Notes: a model not told the origin generated them from the sequence alone. A stretch of DNA of 64,000 nt from Paenibacillus donghaensis (GCF_002192415.1 NZ_CP021780.1:3224001-3288000); one strand, 5' to 3'; counted from the first letter of the stretch, positions 1 to 7,822 are shown. Translations and numbers: made by a program.

Positions 1-99
1 CAGAACAGAAGCGTTGTCCTTAGCTGAGCCGCACCCGCTGCTGATAACAGTCAGAATAGCTATAGTGCTGATTATCATTATTTTTCGATGGGTAATCAT
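1..99 (-). CDS. Lipoprotein, N-terminal fragment cut by window edge
   Basis: The 33 codons visible start at an ATG at 99 preceded by AGGTGA at a normal distance. The product begins MITHRK, continues into a hydrophobic stretch of about 14 residues and reaches a lipobox (VISSGC), so the protein should be lipid-modified at Cys23 after signal peptidase II cleavage. The rest lies beyond the left edge, so no function can be given. GC-rich codon use fits host DNA rather than the prophage. Confidence 0.7.
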   Translation of the reverse strand, partial: MITHRKIMIISTIAILTVISSGCGSAKDNASVL

Positions 100-155
100 G
101 TCATTTCACCTCGAATTACTAGACGCAGGAAATATTTGAAAGTTGCAGATTCGAG

Positions 156-662
156 TTAATTAATCCCCTTAATACTTAATGTGCTGAAGTATTGGCTGGG
201 ATTGCCTTGATTCGGGTTGAAGCGTTCCTGATAAGCCCCGTTGGTATAGCTTCCAATCACTCGATGCCAGAAATTGCGGGCCGGTGTGTTCGCCCGGATC
301 TGCGAGACCTTCCAGTCGCCGGGATGGAGATCAAACAGCTTGTGGGCGGCCCAGGTCCCTACCCCGCTGCGGCGGTATTTCTGCATAACAAAAAATTCCG
401 TCATATAGAACTCGCCCTCCGTGCTGCGCAGCAGCCGTTCGATCAGGGCAAAGCCGGCGATATGGTTGTCCACTGTGAAGGTATAAGCAAATTTATTGTT
501 GCCGCTGCTCCAGTAAGCCTCCAGACCGGGATACGGCAGAAATGCGCCGTCGGCATCCACATCCAGCTCCAGATAGCGGGTAAAATCATAAAAATAGAAC
601 TGCATCAGATTGCTGATCATCTGCTTGCGTTCCTTGGGAACCAATTCCATAGCCATCTTCAT
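156..662 (-). CDS. GNAT-family N-acetyltransferase
   Basis: A protein of about 168 residues with the GNAT fold. The acetyl-CoA loop is visible as RRSGVG, followed by a helix and the C-terminal segment NTPARNFWHRVI typical of the family. The substrate cannot be read from the sequence. The ATG at 662 is preferred to the upstream GTG at 671 because AGAGGTG lies six bases before it. It is the last host gene before the prophage left end, about 95 bp from the attachment site. Confidence 0.85.
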   Translation of the reverse strand: MKMAMELVPKERKQMISNLMQFYFYDFTRYLELDVDADGAFLPYPGLEAYWSSGNNKFAYTFTVDNHIAGFALIERLLRSTEGEFYMTEFFVMQKYRRSGVGTWAAHKLFDLHPGDWKVSQIRANTPARNFWHRVIGSYTNGAYQERFNPNQGNPSQYFSTLSIKGIN

Positions 663-687
663 ATGCTTCACCTCTGTAATTCAACGT

Positions 688-702
688 TTACCACACATCA
701 TA
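688..702. repeat. Host dispersed intergenic repeat, copy 1
   Basis: TTACCACACATCATA occurs here and identically at 52474-52488 on the other side of the prophage. A related copy (CACATCATATAACTT) is at 52480-52494 and near 54731. All copies lie in host intergenic DNA, so this is a host repeat and not the attachment core. Confidence 0.5.
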
Positions 703-755
703 CTTCGAGCAAATTAACCTTATGTAGCAAGGGTTTTCAGCTTTTGCTCAGTCAC

Positions 756-774
756 AAATCACAAATAGGTCACA
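756..774. other. attL, prophage attachment core
   Basis: AAATCACAAATAGGTCACA is repeated perfectly at 52315-52333. The copy ends 8 bp from the stop codon of the integrase gene, the usual position for the att core of a tyrosine-integrase prophage. Base composition changes sharply at both copies. The insertion is in intergenic DNA, not in a tRNA gene. Confidence 0.88.
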
Positions 775-781
775 TTTTTTG

Positions 782-1897
782 CTAAAGACACATTACTCTG
801 TCTAAGGTATCAGCAACTTCTTGTTGCATTGAAGGGATCACATGACTGTAAGTATCCAACGTTATTCCGACCTTGGAATGCCCCATTCGCTCTGAAATGA
901 TCTTAACATTCACATTCTCCATAATCAAAATCGTTGCATGTGTGTGACGAAGGTCGTGGAAACGAATATGTGGCAACTGGGCCTTCTCTAAATCCTTCCT
1001 GTAGGCGCACGATAGGTTGCCTGGAAAGACAGTCTTTCCATTTTTAATATTGAATATTACTATATCCATATCGATAAATCTGTCACCAAGGCGATCTTTT
1101 GTTTCTTCATATTTAATTTGCTGCTTCTTTAAAATTTCAATTAGGATGTTGGGCATTGATACTTTTCTAACCCCTGAAGCTGTCTTAGCCCCATTCTTTA
1201 TTGTTTTCCCAAAATTCACAAGTGTCTGATTAATTGTGATTTCCTTTTTATCAATGTCAATGTCCTGCCATCTTAGAGCAGATATTTCGCCCATCCGAAG
1301 ACCGCAATATAGGGCTAAAGCATAAGCACAATAGAATCTACAATCCTTAGCTACTCTGAGAAAGTGCTTCGTTTGTTCAATTGTCCATATCTTCATTTCT
1401 AGCTTAACAAACTTGGGTAGCGTCACATTTCTCATGGGATTTTCTTTTATAATCTTATAGAGTTTTGCTTTATCTAAAGCTCTTTTAACTACAGCTACAA
1501 TTCTATCAATTGTATTTCTAGCATATCCCTCTTCGTGCAAACCCGTTACAAACTTCTGGCATTGCATAGGAGTCAAATTTTGAAGCCTAACATTTCCAAT
1601 TTTAGGCTTAATGTGATTCTTAAAAGACAAACAGTTACTATAATATGTTGTCTCGTTCACCTGCAAAATCCTATCAGATTTTAGCCAGTCCTCAATAAAA
1701 TTGGCTACAGTCAATGTTTTCGGCGCTGAATACTGACCGCTATTAACTTCATTTCGTAACTCAAGCATCTTATCGTCTGCTTCTCTTTTAGTTTTAAAAC
1801 CCTTTCTTCTTATTTGTTTTCTTTCTCCGGTTTCATCATAATAATCAAACACAAAACGCCAAGTTTTTGTTTTTTCATTAAATTTTGGTACTGCCAT
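782..1897 (-). CDS. int: Phage integrase, tyrosine recombinase
   Basis: A 371-residue site-specific recombinase. The first 55 residues form an arm-binding domain (Arg- and Lys-rich, FDYYDETGERKQIRRKGF), followed by a SAM-like core-binding domain and the catalytic domain. Catalytic residues are visible: Arg in CGLRMGEISAL, His-x-x-Arg in HDLRHTHA, His in MGHSKVG and the nucleophile Tyr in LDTYSHV. The ATG at 1897 is chosen because GGAGTGG lies just before it; an in-frame start 15 bp upstream has no ribosome site. The gene abuts attL, and an excisionase-like gene lies upstream in the same orientation. Confidence 0.95.
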   Translation of the reverse strand: MAVPKFNEKTKTWRFVFDYYDETGERKQIRRKGFKTKREADDKMLELRNEVNSGQYSAPKTLTVANFIEDWLKSDRILQVNETTYYSNCLSFKNHIKPKIGNVRLQNLTPMQCQKFVTGLHEEGYARNTIDRIVAVVKRALDKAKLYKIIKENPMRNVTLPKFVKLEMKIWTIEQTKHFLRVAKDCRFYCAYALALYCGLRMGEISALRWQDIDIDKKEITINQTLVNFGKTIKNGAKTASGVRKVSMPNILIEILKKQQIKYEETKDRLGDRFIDMDIVIFNIKNGKTVFPGNLSCAYRKDLEKAQLPHIRFHDLRHTHATILIMENVNVKIISERMGHSKVGITLDTYSHVIPSMQQEVADTLDRVMCL

Positions 1898-2027
1898 TAC
1901 TAACCACTCCATTCAAAAGAAATGGAGCCAAAAGCATGTGACTATATCCATTATATCACATTTTTCGACTCCTCAATAACATTAACTATATGTATTATTA
2001 ATTACATTAATTATTTTCTACACTATT

Positions 2028-2219
2028 TTATTCGCCTCTCAACCACTTATCAAATACTTCTTCATGTACAAGGTATCTTCGACCAACTTTGATGGCGTGA
2101 AATTCTTTTCTTTTAATAATGACATATGCATTATCCCGACCTATTCCCATTTTCTTCATAATATCTTTAATACCAATCATGACTTTTTCTACTGGTTTTT
2201 CTATGTTTTTTACCTCCAT
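2028..2219 (-). CDS. Excisionase-like helix-turn-helix protein
   Basis: About 63 residues with the MerR/excisionase type winged helix: a helix-turn-helix (IKDIMKKMGIGRDNAYVII) followed by a wing strand and a C-terminal helix (KVGRRYLVHEEVFDKWL). This is the layout of DNA-binding accessory proteins that direct integrases toward excision, and the gene lies directly upstream of int on the same strand. The start overlaps the stop of the preceding gene by one base, so the two are probably translationally coupled. It could also be a small early regulator. Confidence 0.75.
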   Translation of the reverse strand: MEVKNIEKPVEKVMIGIKDIMKKMGIGRDNAYVIIKRKEFHAIKVGRRYLVHEEVFDKWLRGE

Positions 2220-2668
2220 CAATATTCATTCCTACTACCCAACGAAGCAATCACGCTATCCGCTGTCTTAGCCCGTATAAGCCCTTCCTGAACCAATTCA
2301 TGTACTGCACTCTCTGTCTTGATAATCATTGTGTAATCGTCTTGTATAATGTCTGTGAGCCTATCTAGAATCAACTCACACTCTCTTTCTTCCCTTGTCG
2401 TAATGTCTCTATATAATTGAATTTCGCTAAATATAAGATTGAACTGATCATCAGAAAGAATTCCCCTGCATAAATCTTTTTTTGTTTCAAAATTGCTGTA
2501 AAGTAAATATCTCCACTTATGTACAATCGCATCATAAAAGAGTTCTAGTTGGCAGTAAACTGTTGGAGGAACTGGAAACTTAATTATTTCGTGTAGCATT
2601 GTAATTACATCGTCTTCATTTCCAATTGAAACAGTAACGGTTGTATATGGTTCAACCTCGAATTTCAT
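2219..2668 (-). CDS. Phage early protein of unknown function
   Basis: 149 residues, acidic and mostly helical in the second half, with no motif I recognise. It starts at an ATG behind AAAGGA and ends overlapping the excisionase-like gene. The dispersed AT-rich phage element lies immediately upstream (2691-2708). No signal peptide or membrane segment. Confidence 0.65.
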   Translation of the reverse strand: MKFEVEPYTTVTVSIGNEDDVITMLHEIIKFPVPPTVYCQLELFYDAIVHKWRYLLYSNFETKKDLCRGILSDDQFNLIFSEIQLYRDITTREERECELILDRLTDIIQDDYTMIIKTESAVHELVQEGLIRAKTADSVIASLGSRNEY

Positions 2669-2690
2669 TATTCTATCATTCCTTTATCAT

Positions 2691-2708
2691 TATATTTACT
2701 TTATAAAA
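2691..2708 (-). promoter_or_regulatory. Dispersed phage element, copy 1
   Basis: On the minus strand TTTATAAAGTAAATATA lies between two early genes, 5' to the ribosome site of the gene at 2219-2668. It matches the core AARTAAAYATAY shared by about 20 intergenic sites. Confidence 0.55.
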
Positions 2709-3104
2709 TTACTTATTGCGTTTTGAATTATAGAATCCACCAACAATAACATCATTTTCTAAACCGCGCAGATTTTCAATTGATATGTTATCAGATACAA
2801 TAATTTCGTTAGGTCTATTAGGACTAGACTTCGCAAATTCAACAGGATTATATATGTGTGCATACTTATGTTTAGTTTGAAGTTGCGCAATTCTTTCAGA
2901 GTCTTTTCCAATAATCACAGTAAGTTTACGTTTTTTCGCCACCTCAATCAAAATCAATTCGAACAAATATCTGCAATTAAATTCATCAACGCTGACAAAC
3001 TCTCCTTTCTCTATCCCTTTATTCAAAAATTCCTTTGCCTTAGATTTGATGTCAATGTAAAGTGCGCCATGTAGATTCATTGAAAATTTAATTTTATCTT
3101 TCAT
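2709..3104 (-). CDS. Phage early protein of unknown function
   Basis: 131 basic residues. The middle part reads as alternating strand and helix (LTVIIGKDSERIAQLQ, EIIVSDNISIENLRGL), reminiscent of a Rossmann-like fold, but no catalytic motif is visible. It starts behind AGGAG. It belongs to the leftward early gene run. Confidence 0.65.
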   Translation of the reverse strand: MKDKIKFSMNLHGALYIDIKSKAKEFLNKGIEKGEFVSVDEFNCRYLFELILIEVAKKRKLTVIIGKDSERIAQLQTKHKYAHIYNPVEFAKSSPNRPNEIIVSDNISIENLRGLENDVIVGGFYNSKRNK

Positions 3105-3211
3105 TTAATTACTCCTGTCTTTTTTGATTTAAGAGTGTGTTCCAACGAGTACCCAGATGGAAAAGTTGTATTTTATTAGTATTTCAACTTTATAAGACAT
3201 CTTTTGAACGA

Positions 3212-3700
3212 TTAAATTTCATCTTCTTCTGTTATTTCCACTATCTTCTTTTGTGCTTTGAGACCTGCTTTTTTCAACTGAAAATAGTCGTAATTAAAAT
3301 CTTGAGTATTATTGATAATAAAATCTGCATCAGTATCTTGTTCACAATTTTTAACCGAGAACTCAATTACTATCGATGGCGTTTGTAATTCGGCATATTT
3401 ATTATCCGGTGCTACATCTTGAAAATAAAAATATTCATTCATTTCTGTTAAGATTCTTTTAAAAAGATCAAAATGATTTTTCAACTCAATTGAATTCTCT
3501 GTAATTATTCTCAGCACTTCCTTCGGACGAGCAACGGTCATATCATCAGAATAGATATATGGAATGTATAGTTCGTCCAATATTGCAGAATATAGATACA
3601 TAACTCCATTTTCTATCTCTATGGCATCCATTATCTCTGGATTTTGTTTATTAAATCGTGCCAATACTTCTGGTGAAACAGATACTCTGCTATTCTTCAT
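3212..3700 (-). CDS. Phage early protein of unknown function
   Basis: 162 residues, acidic, without recognisable motif. The start follows AAAGGAG, and the AT-rich phage element sits directly upstream of that ribosome site. Codon use is AT-rich like its neighbours. Confidence 0.65.
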   Translation of the reverse strand: MKNSRVSVSPEVLARFNKQNPEIMDAIEIENGVMYLYSAILDELYIPYIYSDDMTVARPKEVLRIITENSIELKNHFDLFKRILTEMNEYFYFQDVAPDNKYAELQTPSIVIEFSVKNCEQDTDADFIINNTQDFNYDYFQLKKAGLKAQKKIVEITEEDEI

Positions 3701-3715
3701 TTATATTTCTCCTTT

Positions 3716-3735
3716 TTATATGTTTATTTTATATT
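3716..3735 (-). promoter_or_regulatory. Dispersed phage element, copy 2
   Basis: Minus-strand ATAAAATAAACATATA, about 20 bases before the start of the gene at 3212-3700. Same orientation and core as the other copies. Confidence 0.6.
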
Positions 3736-3768
3736 GATGTGCGGTAATAGTAAAACAAGAAATTAGTT

Positions 3769-3807
3769 AGTGTCACATCAAGCTACAATAGGCCACAATG
3801 TGACACT
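3769..3807. repeat. Inverted repeat, 10-bp perfect stem
   Basis: AGTGTCACAT and ATGTGACACT are separated by 19 bases, between the end of the gene at 3827 and the element at 3716. It could be a weak terminator or an operator; a clear U-run is absent. Confidence 0.45.
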
Positions 3808-3826
3808 AAAAGTTCAACTTACCTCA

Positions 3827-4288
3827 TTAAGCCCAAGCGTACTTATTAATCTCCATATCCCTTACAACCATATCCTGAAAGTATTCTTCAAAATCAATCA
3901 TCTGTTCATACATTTCTTCTTCCCCATGTTCCTTTGATGCTTTTTTAACAGTATTGACAAACCGTTTTAATTTCTTAAACTGATTCTCTGCCATAATAAA
4001 TGTTCTCAGCGTCTCTTCTCTATCCTTCCAAACCCGCACATGATCAAAGATTTCTTTTGCTGCTTTATTATTAATACTGAACATTGTTTTATAATAAAGT
4101 CCTGTGAAATCTTCAAAGTCGATATCATGATCGCCATATGTCCCTGCTTGAAAAATACCATTTTCAAAATTCAGGATTGTATTAATCTCTACTGGAATGA
4201 CTTTATTCATTTCCTCATGTAATTCTTCATTGCTGATACCTTGGCTCTCTCTAACACACTTCGCACAGTAACCAATTTTCTTATGCAT
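3827..4288 (-). CDS. Phage early protein with N-terminal CxxC
   Basis: 153 residues. A CAKC motif near the N-terminus (residues 8-11) could be part of a metal site, but a matching second cysteine pair is not evident. The C-terminal half is helical and charged. It starts behind GAAGGAG with a copy of the dispersed element further upstream (4327-4347). Function unknown. Confidence 0.65.
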   Translation of the reverse strand: MHKKIGYCAKCVRESQGISNEELHEEMNKVIPVEINTILNFENGIFQAGTYGDHDIDFEDFTGLYYKTMFSINNKAAKEIFDHVRVWKDREETLRTFIMAENQFKKLKRFVNTVKKASKEHGEEEMYEQMIDFEEYFQDMVVRDMEINKYAWA

Positions 4289-4326
4289 ATTTAATATCTC
4301 CTTCTACTCTATTTTATTTTTTTCGT

Positions 4327-4347
4327 GTATGTTTACTTTATAAAATT
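4327..4347 (-). promoter_or_regulatory. Dispersed phage element, copy 3
   Basis: Minus-strand TTTTATAAAGTAAACATAC upstream of the gene at 3827-4288, at the edge of the hairpin-dense tract. Confidence 0.55.
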
Positions 4348-4377
4348 AGTCTTTCATTAGGTTTAACCAGCGTAATT

Positions 4378-4700
4378 TTGCGTTCGTTGCGCAATCAATA
4401 GCGAATATCATCCGACTCCCAAAAAATTGAATGGTCTTCGTTGATGACAATATGCAGATTTTAGATTTGACGAAATCCCAAAACCGAAACAATCTGACCC
4501 AAGTACTGTTTGTATCAGGTTTGGAGCAACGCATCTCCAAATTCTCATCATATGCCCATTTGTGACGGTCATCATGACATTCGCGAATATGTTTGCTACT
4601 GACATAATGTCAGTCACAAAATTTTGATAGGTACATTGTGTACCCGACAAAACACATTTCCAATTTAGAAATGAGTTATCAACATTCGTCAATTTGACGA
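4378..4700 (-). ncRNA. Hairpin-dense gene-free tract, possible structured RNA
   Basis: About ten consecutive unrelated inverted repeats occupy 320 bp: TTGCG/CGCAA (4378-4394), CAGATT/AATCTG (4455-4496) enclosing GATTT/AAATC, TTTGGAG/CTCCAAA (4520-4541), TTTGTGAC/GTCACAAA (4559-4620) enclosing ATTCGCGAAT and ACTGACAT/ATGTCAGT (4598-4614), GGTACA/TGTACC (4630-4644), CATTTC/GAAATG (4655-4673) and TCGTCAA/TTGACGA (4686-4700). A minus-strand frame is open through part of it, but it lacks a ribosome site and resembles no protein. A TATAAT-like box near 4785 could start a minus-strand RNA. Which strand is transcribed is not certain. Confidence 0.4.
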
Positions 4701-4838
4701 TAATTCACATCAAGAAAGGCAATTGAGAGAATACTTATGAAAACGCCCATTTAACTATATGTAGTGCTTACCTAAATATAATTATACTATATATCCGATT
4801 TTCACTTGTCCTTTTGAGGCGCAGGTGGTATTATTTAC

Positions 4839-4871
4839 TTATTAGCACTCATCAACTTAGTTTGCTAATAA
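4839..4871 (+). promoter_or_regulatory. Inverted repeat before the Cas2-like gene
   Basis: TTATTAGCA and TGCTAATAA (9 bp, 15-base loop) end just before the AAGGGGG ribosome site of the gene at 4896. It could be an operator or a leader hairpin that controls translation. Confidence 0.45.
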
Positions 4872-4895
4872 ACCATATATTAAGGGGGCTTCACG

Positions 4896-5237
4896 ATGAA
4901 CGCTATCCAAATTTGTTACGATCTAAAGGATGGTAATGAAGCAGATTACCAAAAAGTAATTCAAGGCATTAGCTACCTAGGAAAAGTTGAACATGTTCAG
5001 TATTCTGTTTGGATTGTAAGTACACCACTTACACCTGAAAGAGTGAGAGACCATTTGAGTTCGTACATACGAACGGGTGATAGTCTATTCGTGAGTCAGA
5101 TTAATGCATATGCCACTAGAAATATTCCTGTCAAGGCGACAAGACTGATTGATGGTGCATGGAATCAGCCTAAGCTCGTAGTTAAGCCTCCACAACCAAT
5201 TCCGCCAATGAATCAACCCTATTTTCGGATTAGATAG
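4896..5237 (+). CDS. Cas2-like (SinR-family) small protein
   Basis: 113 residues. The first 75 residues follow the ferredoxin-like pattern of the Cas2/SinR-like family: strand ICYDL, helix DYQKVIQGISYLG, strand VQYSVWIVST, helix PERVRDHLSSYI, strand DSLFVSQI. The C-terminal tail is Pro-rich. Solitary family members occur outside CRISPR loci and their role is not established; some relatives are nucleases. It runs against the surrounding early genes, behind AAGGGGG, and hairpin-dense gaps lie on both sides. No cas1, repeats or spacers are present. Confidence 0.6.
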   Translation: MNAIQICYDLKDGNEADYQKVIQGISYLGKVEHVQYSVWIVSTPLTPERVRDHLSSYIRTGDSLFVSQINAYATRNIPVKATRLIDGAWNQPKLVVKPPQPIPPMNQPYFRIR

Positions 5238-5244
5238 CTAACTA

Positions 5245-5352
5245 TGAGGTCGTGGATACCTTTCTACGGCCTCAATCTAACCTACTAAGTTTAACTTAGG
5301 AGCCTTTCAGGTCGTTAACAACGTCCTATTTAAGCATCTACCGATTTAGTAG
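5245..5352. other. Hairpin-dense gap after the Cas2-like gene
   Basis: Four short inverted repeats follow one another: TGAGG/CCTCA (5245-5274), CTAAGTT/AACTTAG around one central T (5285-5299), CGTT/AACG (5313-5323) and CTAC/GTAG (5338-5352). The first could act as a terminator but lacks a U-run. The gap separates two convergent genes. Confidence 0.35.
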
Positions 5353-5655
5353 TCACTCAGAAATAATCATCAGATCAACAAAATATTGAAATGTATCGCG
5401 TTCAAGTCCATTTTGTTCAATTGGTTTATCAACCTTATCTAGGAGATAGTCATGCATTTCATTGATAATACAAAACTTTTTGGCTGCTTCGATGATATTA
5501 GTCAATAGGCGGTCTGTTCTTTCCAAACAGTCTTCAAATGTATCTCTTTCTAACTCCATTTCGCCTACTTTGATAAGCGATTTAGCTAGTTCTAGAGTTG
5601 TATCTGAGAATGTCTCATCAATTTCTTTTAGTTTATTCAAAATATCATTACTCAT
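5353..5655 (-). CDS. Small acidic phage early protein
   Basis: 100 residues, acidic, predicted helical throughout (KLKEIDETFSDTTLELAKSLIK). No recognised motif. It starts behind AAAGGATG, and a degenerate copy of the dispersed element precedes it around 5672-5690. Confidence 0.6.
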   Translation of the reverse strand: MSNDILNKLKEIDETFSDTTLELAKSLIKVGEMELERDTFEDCLERTDRLLTNIIEAAKKFCIINEMHDYLLDKVDKPIEQNGLERDTFQYFVDLMIISE

Positions 5656-5724
5656 TTAATATCATCCTTTTATATGTATTTTAAATCGTAGTGCTAAACA
5701 AGTCGTTTAACACTACATGTTACC

Positions 5725-5853
5725 CTAAATATTTTCTAAAAAAGATTTCATATCATCTTCATTAATTCCAAATTCCTTTGCCTCTTCAGCAACGCCAGAT
5801 TCCATCATATACTGACCAAGCTTATGTACTTTATCGGAATAGGTGCTGCCAAT
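5725..5853 (-). CDS. Possible small phage protein with non-standard start
   Basis: A 42-codon frame reads IGSTYSDKVHKLG and ends in a helical acidic tail (KSFLENI). There is no ATG, GTG or TTG at the right place; an ATT lies 10 bases after GAGGAG, within the end of the preceding frame-broken gene. The amino acid pattern looks coding. Sequence error or use of a rare start could explain it. Confidence 0.35.
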   Translation of the reverse strand: MGSTYSDKVHKLGQYMMESGVAEEAKEFGINEDDMKSFLENI

Positions 5854-5994
5854 TAGATTTCCACTCCTCTTGTTTGTTCTTGAATTGATTTTTCATATTC
5901 AATAACTGCCTCTCCGACTTTTGCAATGGCTTTTCCAAGTTGTTCAGCAAGATTTTTTTGATTGTTTATTGTTTTCTCAAACTCAGTTTTCATT
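5853..5994 (-). pseudogene. Frame-disrupted small early gene
   Basis: An ATG at 5994 behind AAAGGATG opens a frame reading MKTEFEKTINNQKNLAEQ, which runs to a stop after 31 codons. Skipping one A near 5940 (CAAACTT read as CAACTT) restores a coherent 46-residue helical protein continuing LGKAIAKVGEAVIEYEKS. A real frameshift or an assembly error are both possible. Confidence 0.45.
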
Positions 5995-6025
5995 TAAGTA
6001 TCATCCTTTAATAATTATTTTTATT

Positions 6026-6481
6026 TCATACGCAATTTTTATAAAACATTAGATAACAGTTTGCTCTCATTTTATCAATTTCCGCGTTTTCTTGTTTAAC
6101 TCTACCATTCACTTTTTCAACAATAAGATTATCAAGTTCGTTTCTTAACTTAATGATCTCCCTTGCAAATTTTTTATCTTCTGTATAGAGTGCTAGTAAT
6201 ACTAAGTCTTTTTTCGCAACTTGCAGAATATCTACTAATTCTTCCTTTTTTAGATTACAAGATTCACCATATTCAAACTGATGCTCAAAACATGCACCTC
6301 TACCAAAGTTATTATAAAATACCTCTGAGTTAGAGTAGTACGGTTTAGATTTAACAACTGCTACAAAATCATCTGCAGTATAATCAAATGGTACGATAAT
6401 ACAATCAATCAGTTTAAATCCACTAAATGCCATTCCATAATAACCATTGTTACTTGCTTCTAATACAATTGTTGTGCCCAT
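6026..6481 (-). CDS. Phage early protein of unknown function
   Basis: 151 residues: a strand-rich first half with aromatic residues and a charged, probably coiled-coil second half (FAREIIKLRNELDNLIVEKV). No known family. It starts behind AAAGGATG in the leftward early run. Confidence 0.6.
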   Translation of the reverse strand: MGTTIVLEASNNGYYGMAFSGFKLIDCIIVPFDYTADDFVAVVKSKPYYSNSEVFYNNFGRGACFEHQFEYGESCNLKKEELVDILQVAKKDLVLLALYTEDKKFAREIIKLRNELDNLIVEKVNGRVKQENAEIDKMRANCYLMFYKNCV

Positions 6482-6546
6482 TAATTTATCATCCTTTATT
6501 TATGTATTATGATTTTTATAACACTCCGTCAGTTTGACGGAGAGAC

Positions 6547-6771
6547 TTACTCAGCTTTCAAAACTTGAAGACTGACTCCATGAAAGATACTGATAACTGG
6601 ACTTCCAGATTCAATACCATTCACAAGATCACTGTGCATTCTCATAGCAGATTGGGTAGAAATATTTTTTGGAAGAGTTTGAATCAGAATATCATTTTCT
6701 CCAATCACCAATTCACATTCCTTTAGGGTGTTGTTTTGATTATCTACTGTTCTTAGTGTAAAATTCTTCAT
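6547..6771 (-). CDS. Small phage early protein
   Basis: 74 residues starting behind AAAGGATG, with a clear copy of the dispersed element directly upstream (6788-6813). No motif recognised. The composition suggests a small alpha/beta protein. Confidence 0.6.
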   Translation of the reverse strand: MKNFTLRTVDNQNNTLKECELVIGENDILIQTLPKNISTQSAMRMHSDLVNGIESGSPVISIFHGVSLQVLKAE

Positions 6772-6787
6772 TGATAATTCATCCTTT

Positions 6788-6813
6788 TATTTGTATTTTT
6801 ATTTTATTAATTG
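6788..6813 (-). promoter_or_regulatory. Dispersed phage element, copy 4
   Basis: Minus-strand AATTAATAAAATAAAAATAC, ending about ten bases before the ribosome site of the gene at 6547-6771. Confidence 0.5.
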
Positions 6814-6860
6814 TACACTCCGTACAACTCTCTACCTGATGAAACTTACCTTTCATGAAA

Positions 6861-7085
6861 TCAATTCCTAAGAGCATTGTCTCTGCCTTCTGTTAAACCC
6901 AGCTTGTAAGCGGTTTGGAATGCTTGAGCTGCAATATCAGCAATTTCCAAGTTTTTAAAGATCGGCTCAAACATATGATATGGAGTATCTGAATCTTCGT
7001 TAAAAATGCCAACAATATATTTACCCTCATTTTCATAGGCGGCATAGAAATCAACACCTTGTTGTTTTGAATACTTTTTCATCAC
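6861..7085 (-). CDS. Small phage early protein
   Basis: About 74 residues; GTG at 7085 or ATG at 7082 are both at plausible distance from AAAGGAG. The sequence has an aromatic-rich first half and a helical tail (IAAQAFQTAYKLGLTEGRDNA). No family recognised. Confidence 0.6.
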   Translation of the reverse strand: MMKKYSKQQGVDFYAAYENEGKYIVGIFNEDSDTPYHMFEPIFKNLEIADIAAQAFQTAYKLGLTEGRDNALRN

Positions 7086-7130
7086 TTATATTCTCCTTTT
7101 GATTATAATAATTATTAAGTGCATCTAGAA

Positions 7131-7558
7131 TTAAATAAATCCATTCAATGTGTTTACTTCTTCTGCAATTTCCTCTCCTGTGTCACAAGGCGAAGGACAT
7201 CCATCAACATATGTAAAATAGTATTGGTCAGGCATTGGACTCTTATAGATAACACATTTATCAGTTACAATCCTCTGTCCATCCTTCAAACTCTTTATCT
7301 GTTCAGGAGATACCCCCCCCTCCCCGAAATAGTGATATCCTCTTTTACTTCATTGAAGAAATCTACTCCGACTTGATTTGCAATATGCTCCCCACGTTTT
7401 CTAAGTTGAAATTTCAATTCACTGTCTCCTTCTTCAATTAGTACATGTTCTAAATCAAGTCCTGTGTCCACAGTCATAACAAGGAAATACTTTTTAGCAC
7501 GATCAATGTACATAAGACTAATATTTTCAACTGTTGGTTTATTCAATTTATCATCCAT
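7131..7558 (-). CDS. Early gene split by a run of eight G
   Basis: The first 87 codons (7558 to 7295) end shortly after a G8 tract at 7313-7320. A second well-formed frame begins at the same tract (VSPEQIKSLKDGQRIV) and runs about 62 codons to a TAA at 7131. The zero frame reads AGG GGG GGG TAT, so G GGG GGG is a possible minus-one slippery heptamer that would fuse both parts into a protein of about 142 residues. Phase variation, sequencing error in the homopolymer and gene decay are alternatives. The start at 7558 is very close to AAAAGG; a TTG four codons on is better spaced. Confidence 0.5.
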
Positions 7559-7565
7559 CCTTTTA

Positions 7566-7586
7566 GTATGTATTTTTACTTATTAA
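7566..7586 (-). promoter_or_regulatory. Dispersed phage element, copy 5
   Basis: Minus-strand TTAATAAGTAAAAATACATA lies between the gene ending at 7576 and the ribosome site of the split gene at 7131-7558. Confidence 0.5.
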
Positions 7587-7776
7587 CCAAATAAAATCTT
7601 TCCTCAACCTTACAATAGGCAGCTTCCCTCACTGCTTCCTCTTCCAAACTATCAATAATACTCTGAATTTTTTCAATCTTGGGATGTTTGTCGAATGAAC
7701 CAAAATTACCAACGACTTCATTCTTTTCGTTATAGAAAACAAGCATTAACATTTGTACAACTTCCAGATATCTCAC
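7576..7776 (-). CDS. Small phage early protein, start uncertain
   Basis: About 55 to 66 residues. An excellent AGGAGGTG lies at the 5' end, but the first ATG is 23 bases further; a CTG eight bases after the ribosome site is in frame and may be the start. The protein has a short strand pattern (LVFYNEKNEVVGNFG) and an acidic helix. Function unknown. Confidence 0.5.
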   Translation of the reverse strand: MRYLEVVQMLMLVFYNEKNEVVGNFGSFDKHPKIEKIQSIIDSLEEEAVREAAYCKVEERFYLVNK

Positions 7777-7822
7777 CTCCTTTCAAAGTGGTGATTGTAT
7801 ATCATGTTACTCGGCAACACGT

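Noticed and set aside
756..774. attL inside a tRNA gene
   Set aside because: The flanking bases do not form a tRNA cloverleaf; no tRNA gene was recognised in the window.
4408..4692. Minus-strand frame of 94 codons in the palindrome tract
   Set aside because: No ribosome site, unusual composition, and it coincides with the inverted repeats, which explain the absence of stops better than coding does.
4378..5352. CRISPR array near the Cas2-like gene
   Set aside because: The flanking inverted repeats are all different, with no constant repeat and no spacer-sized regular units.
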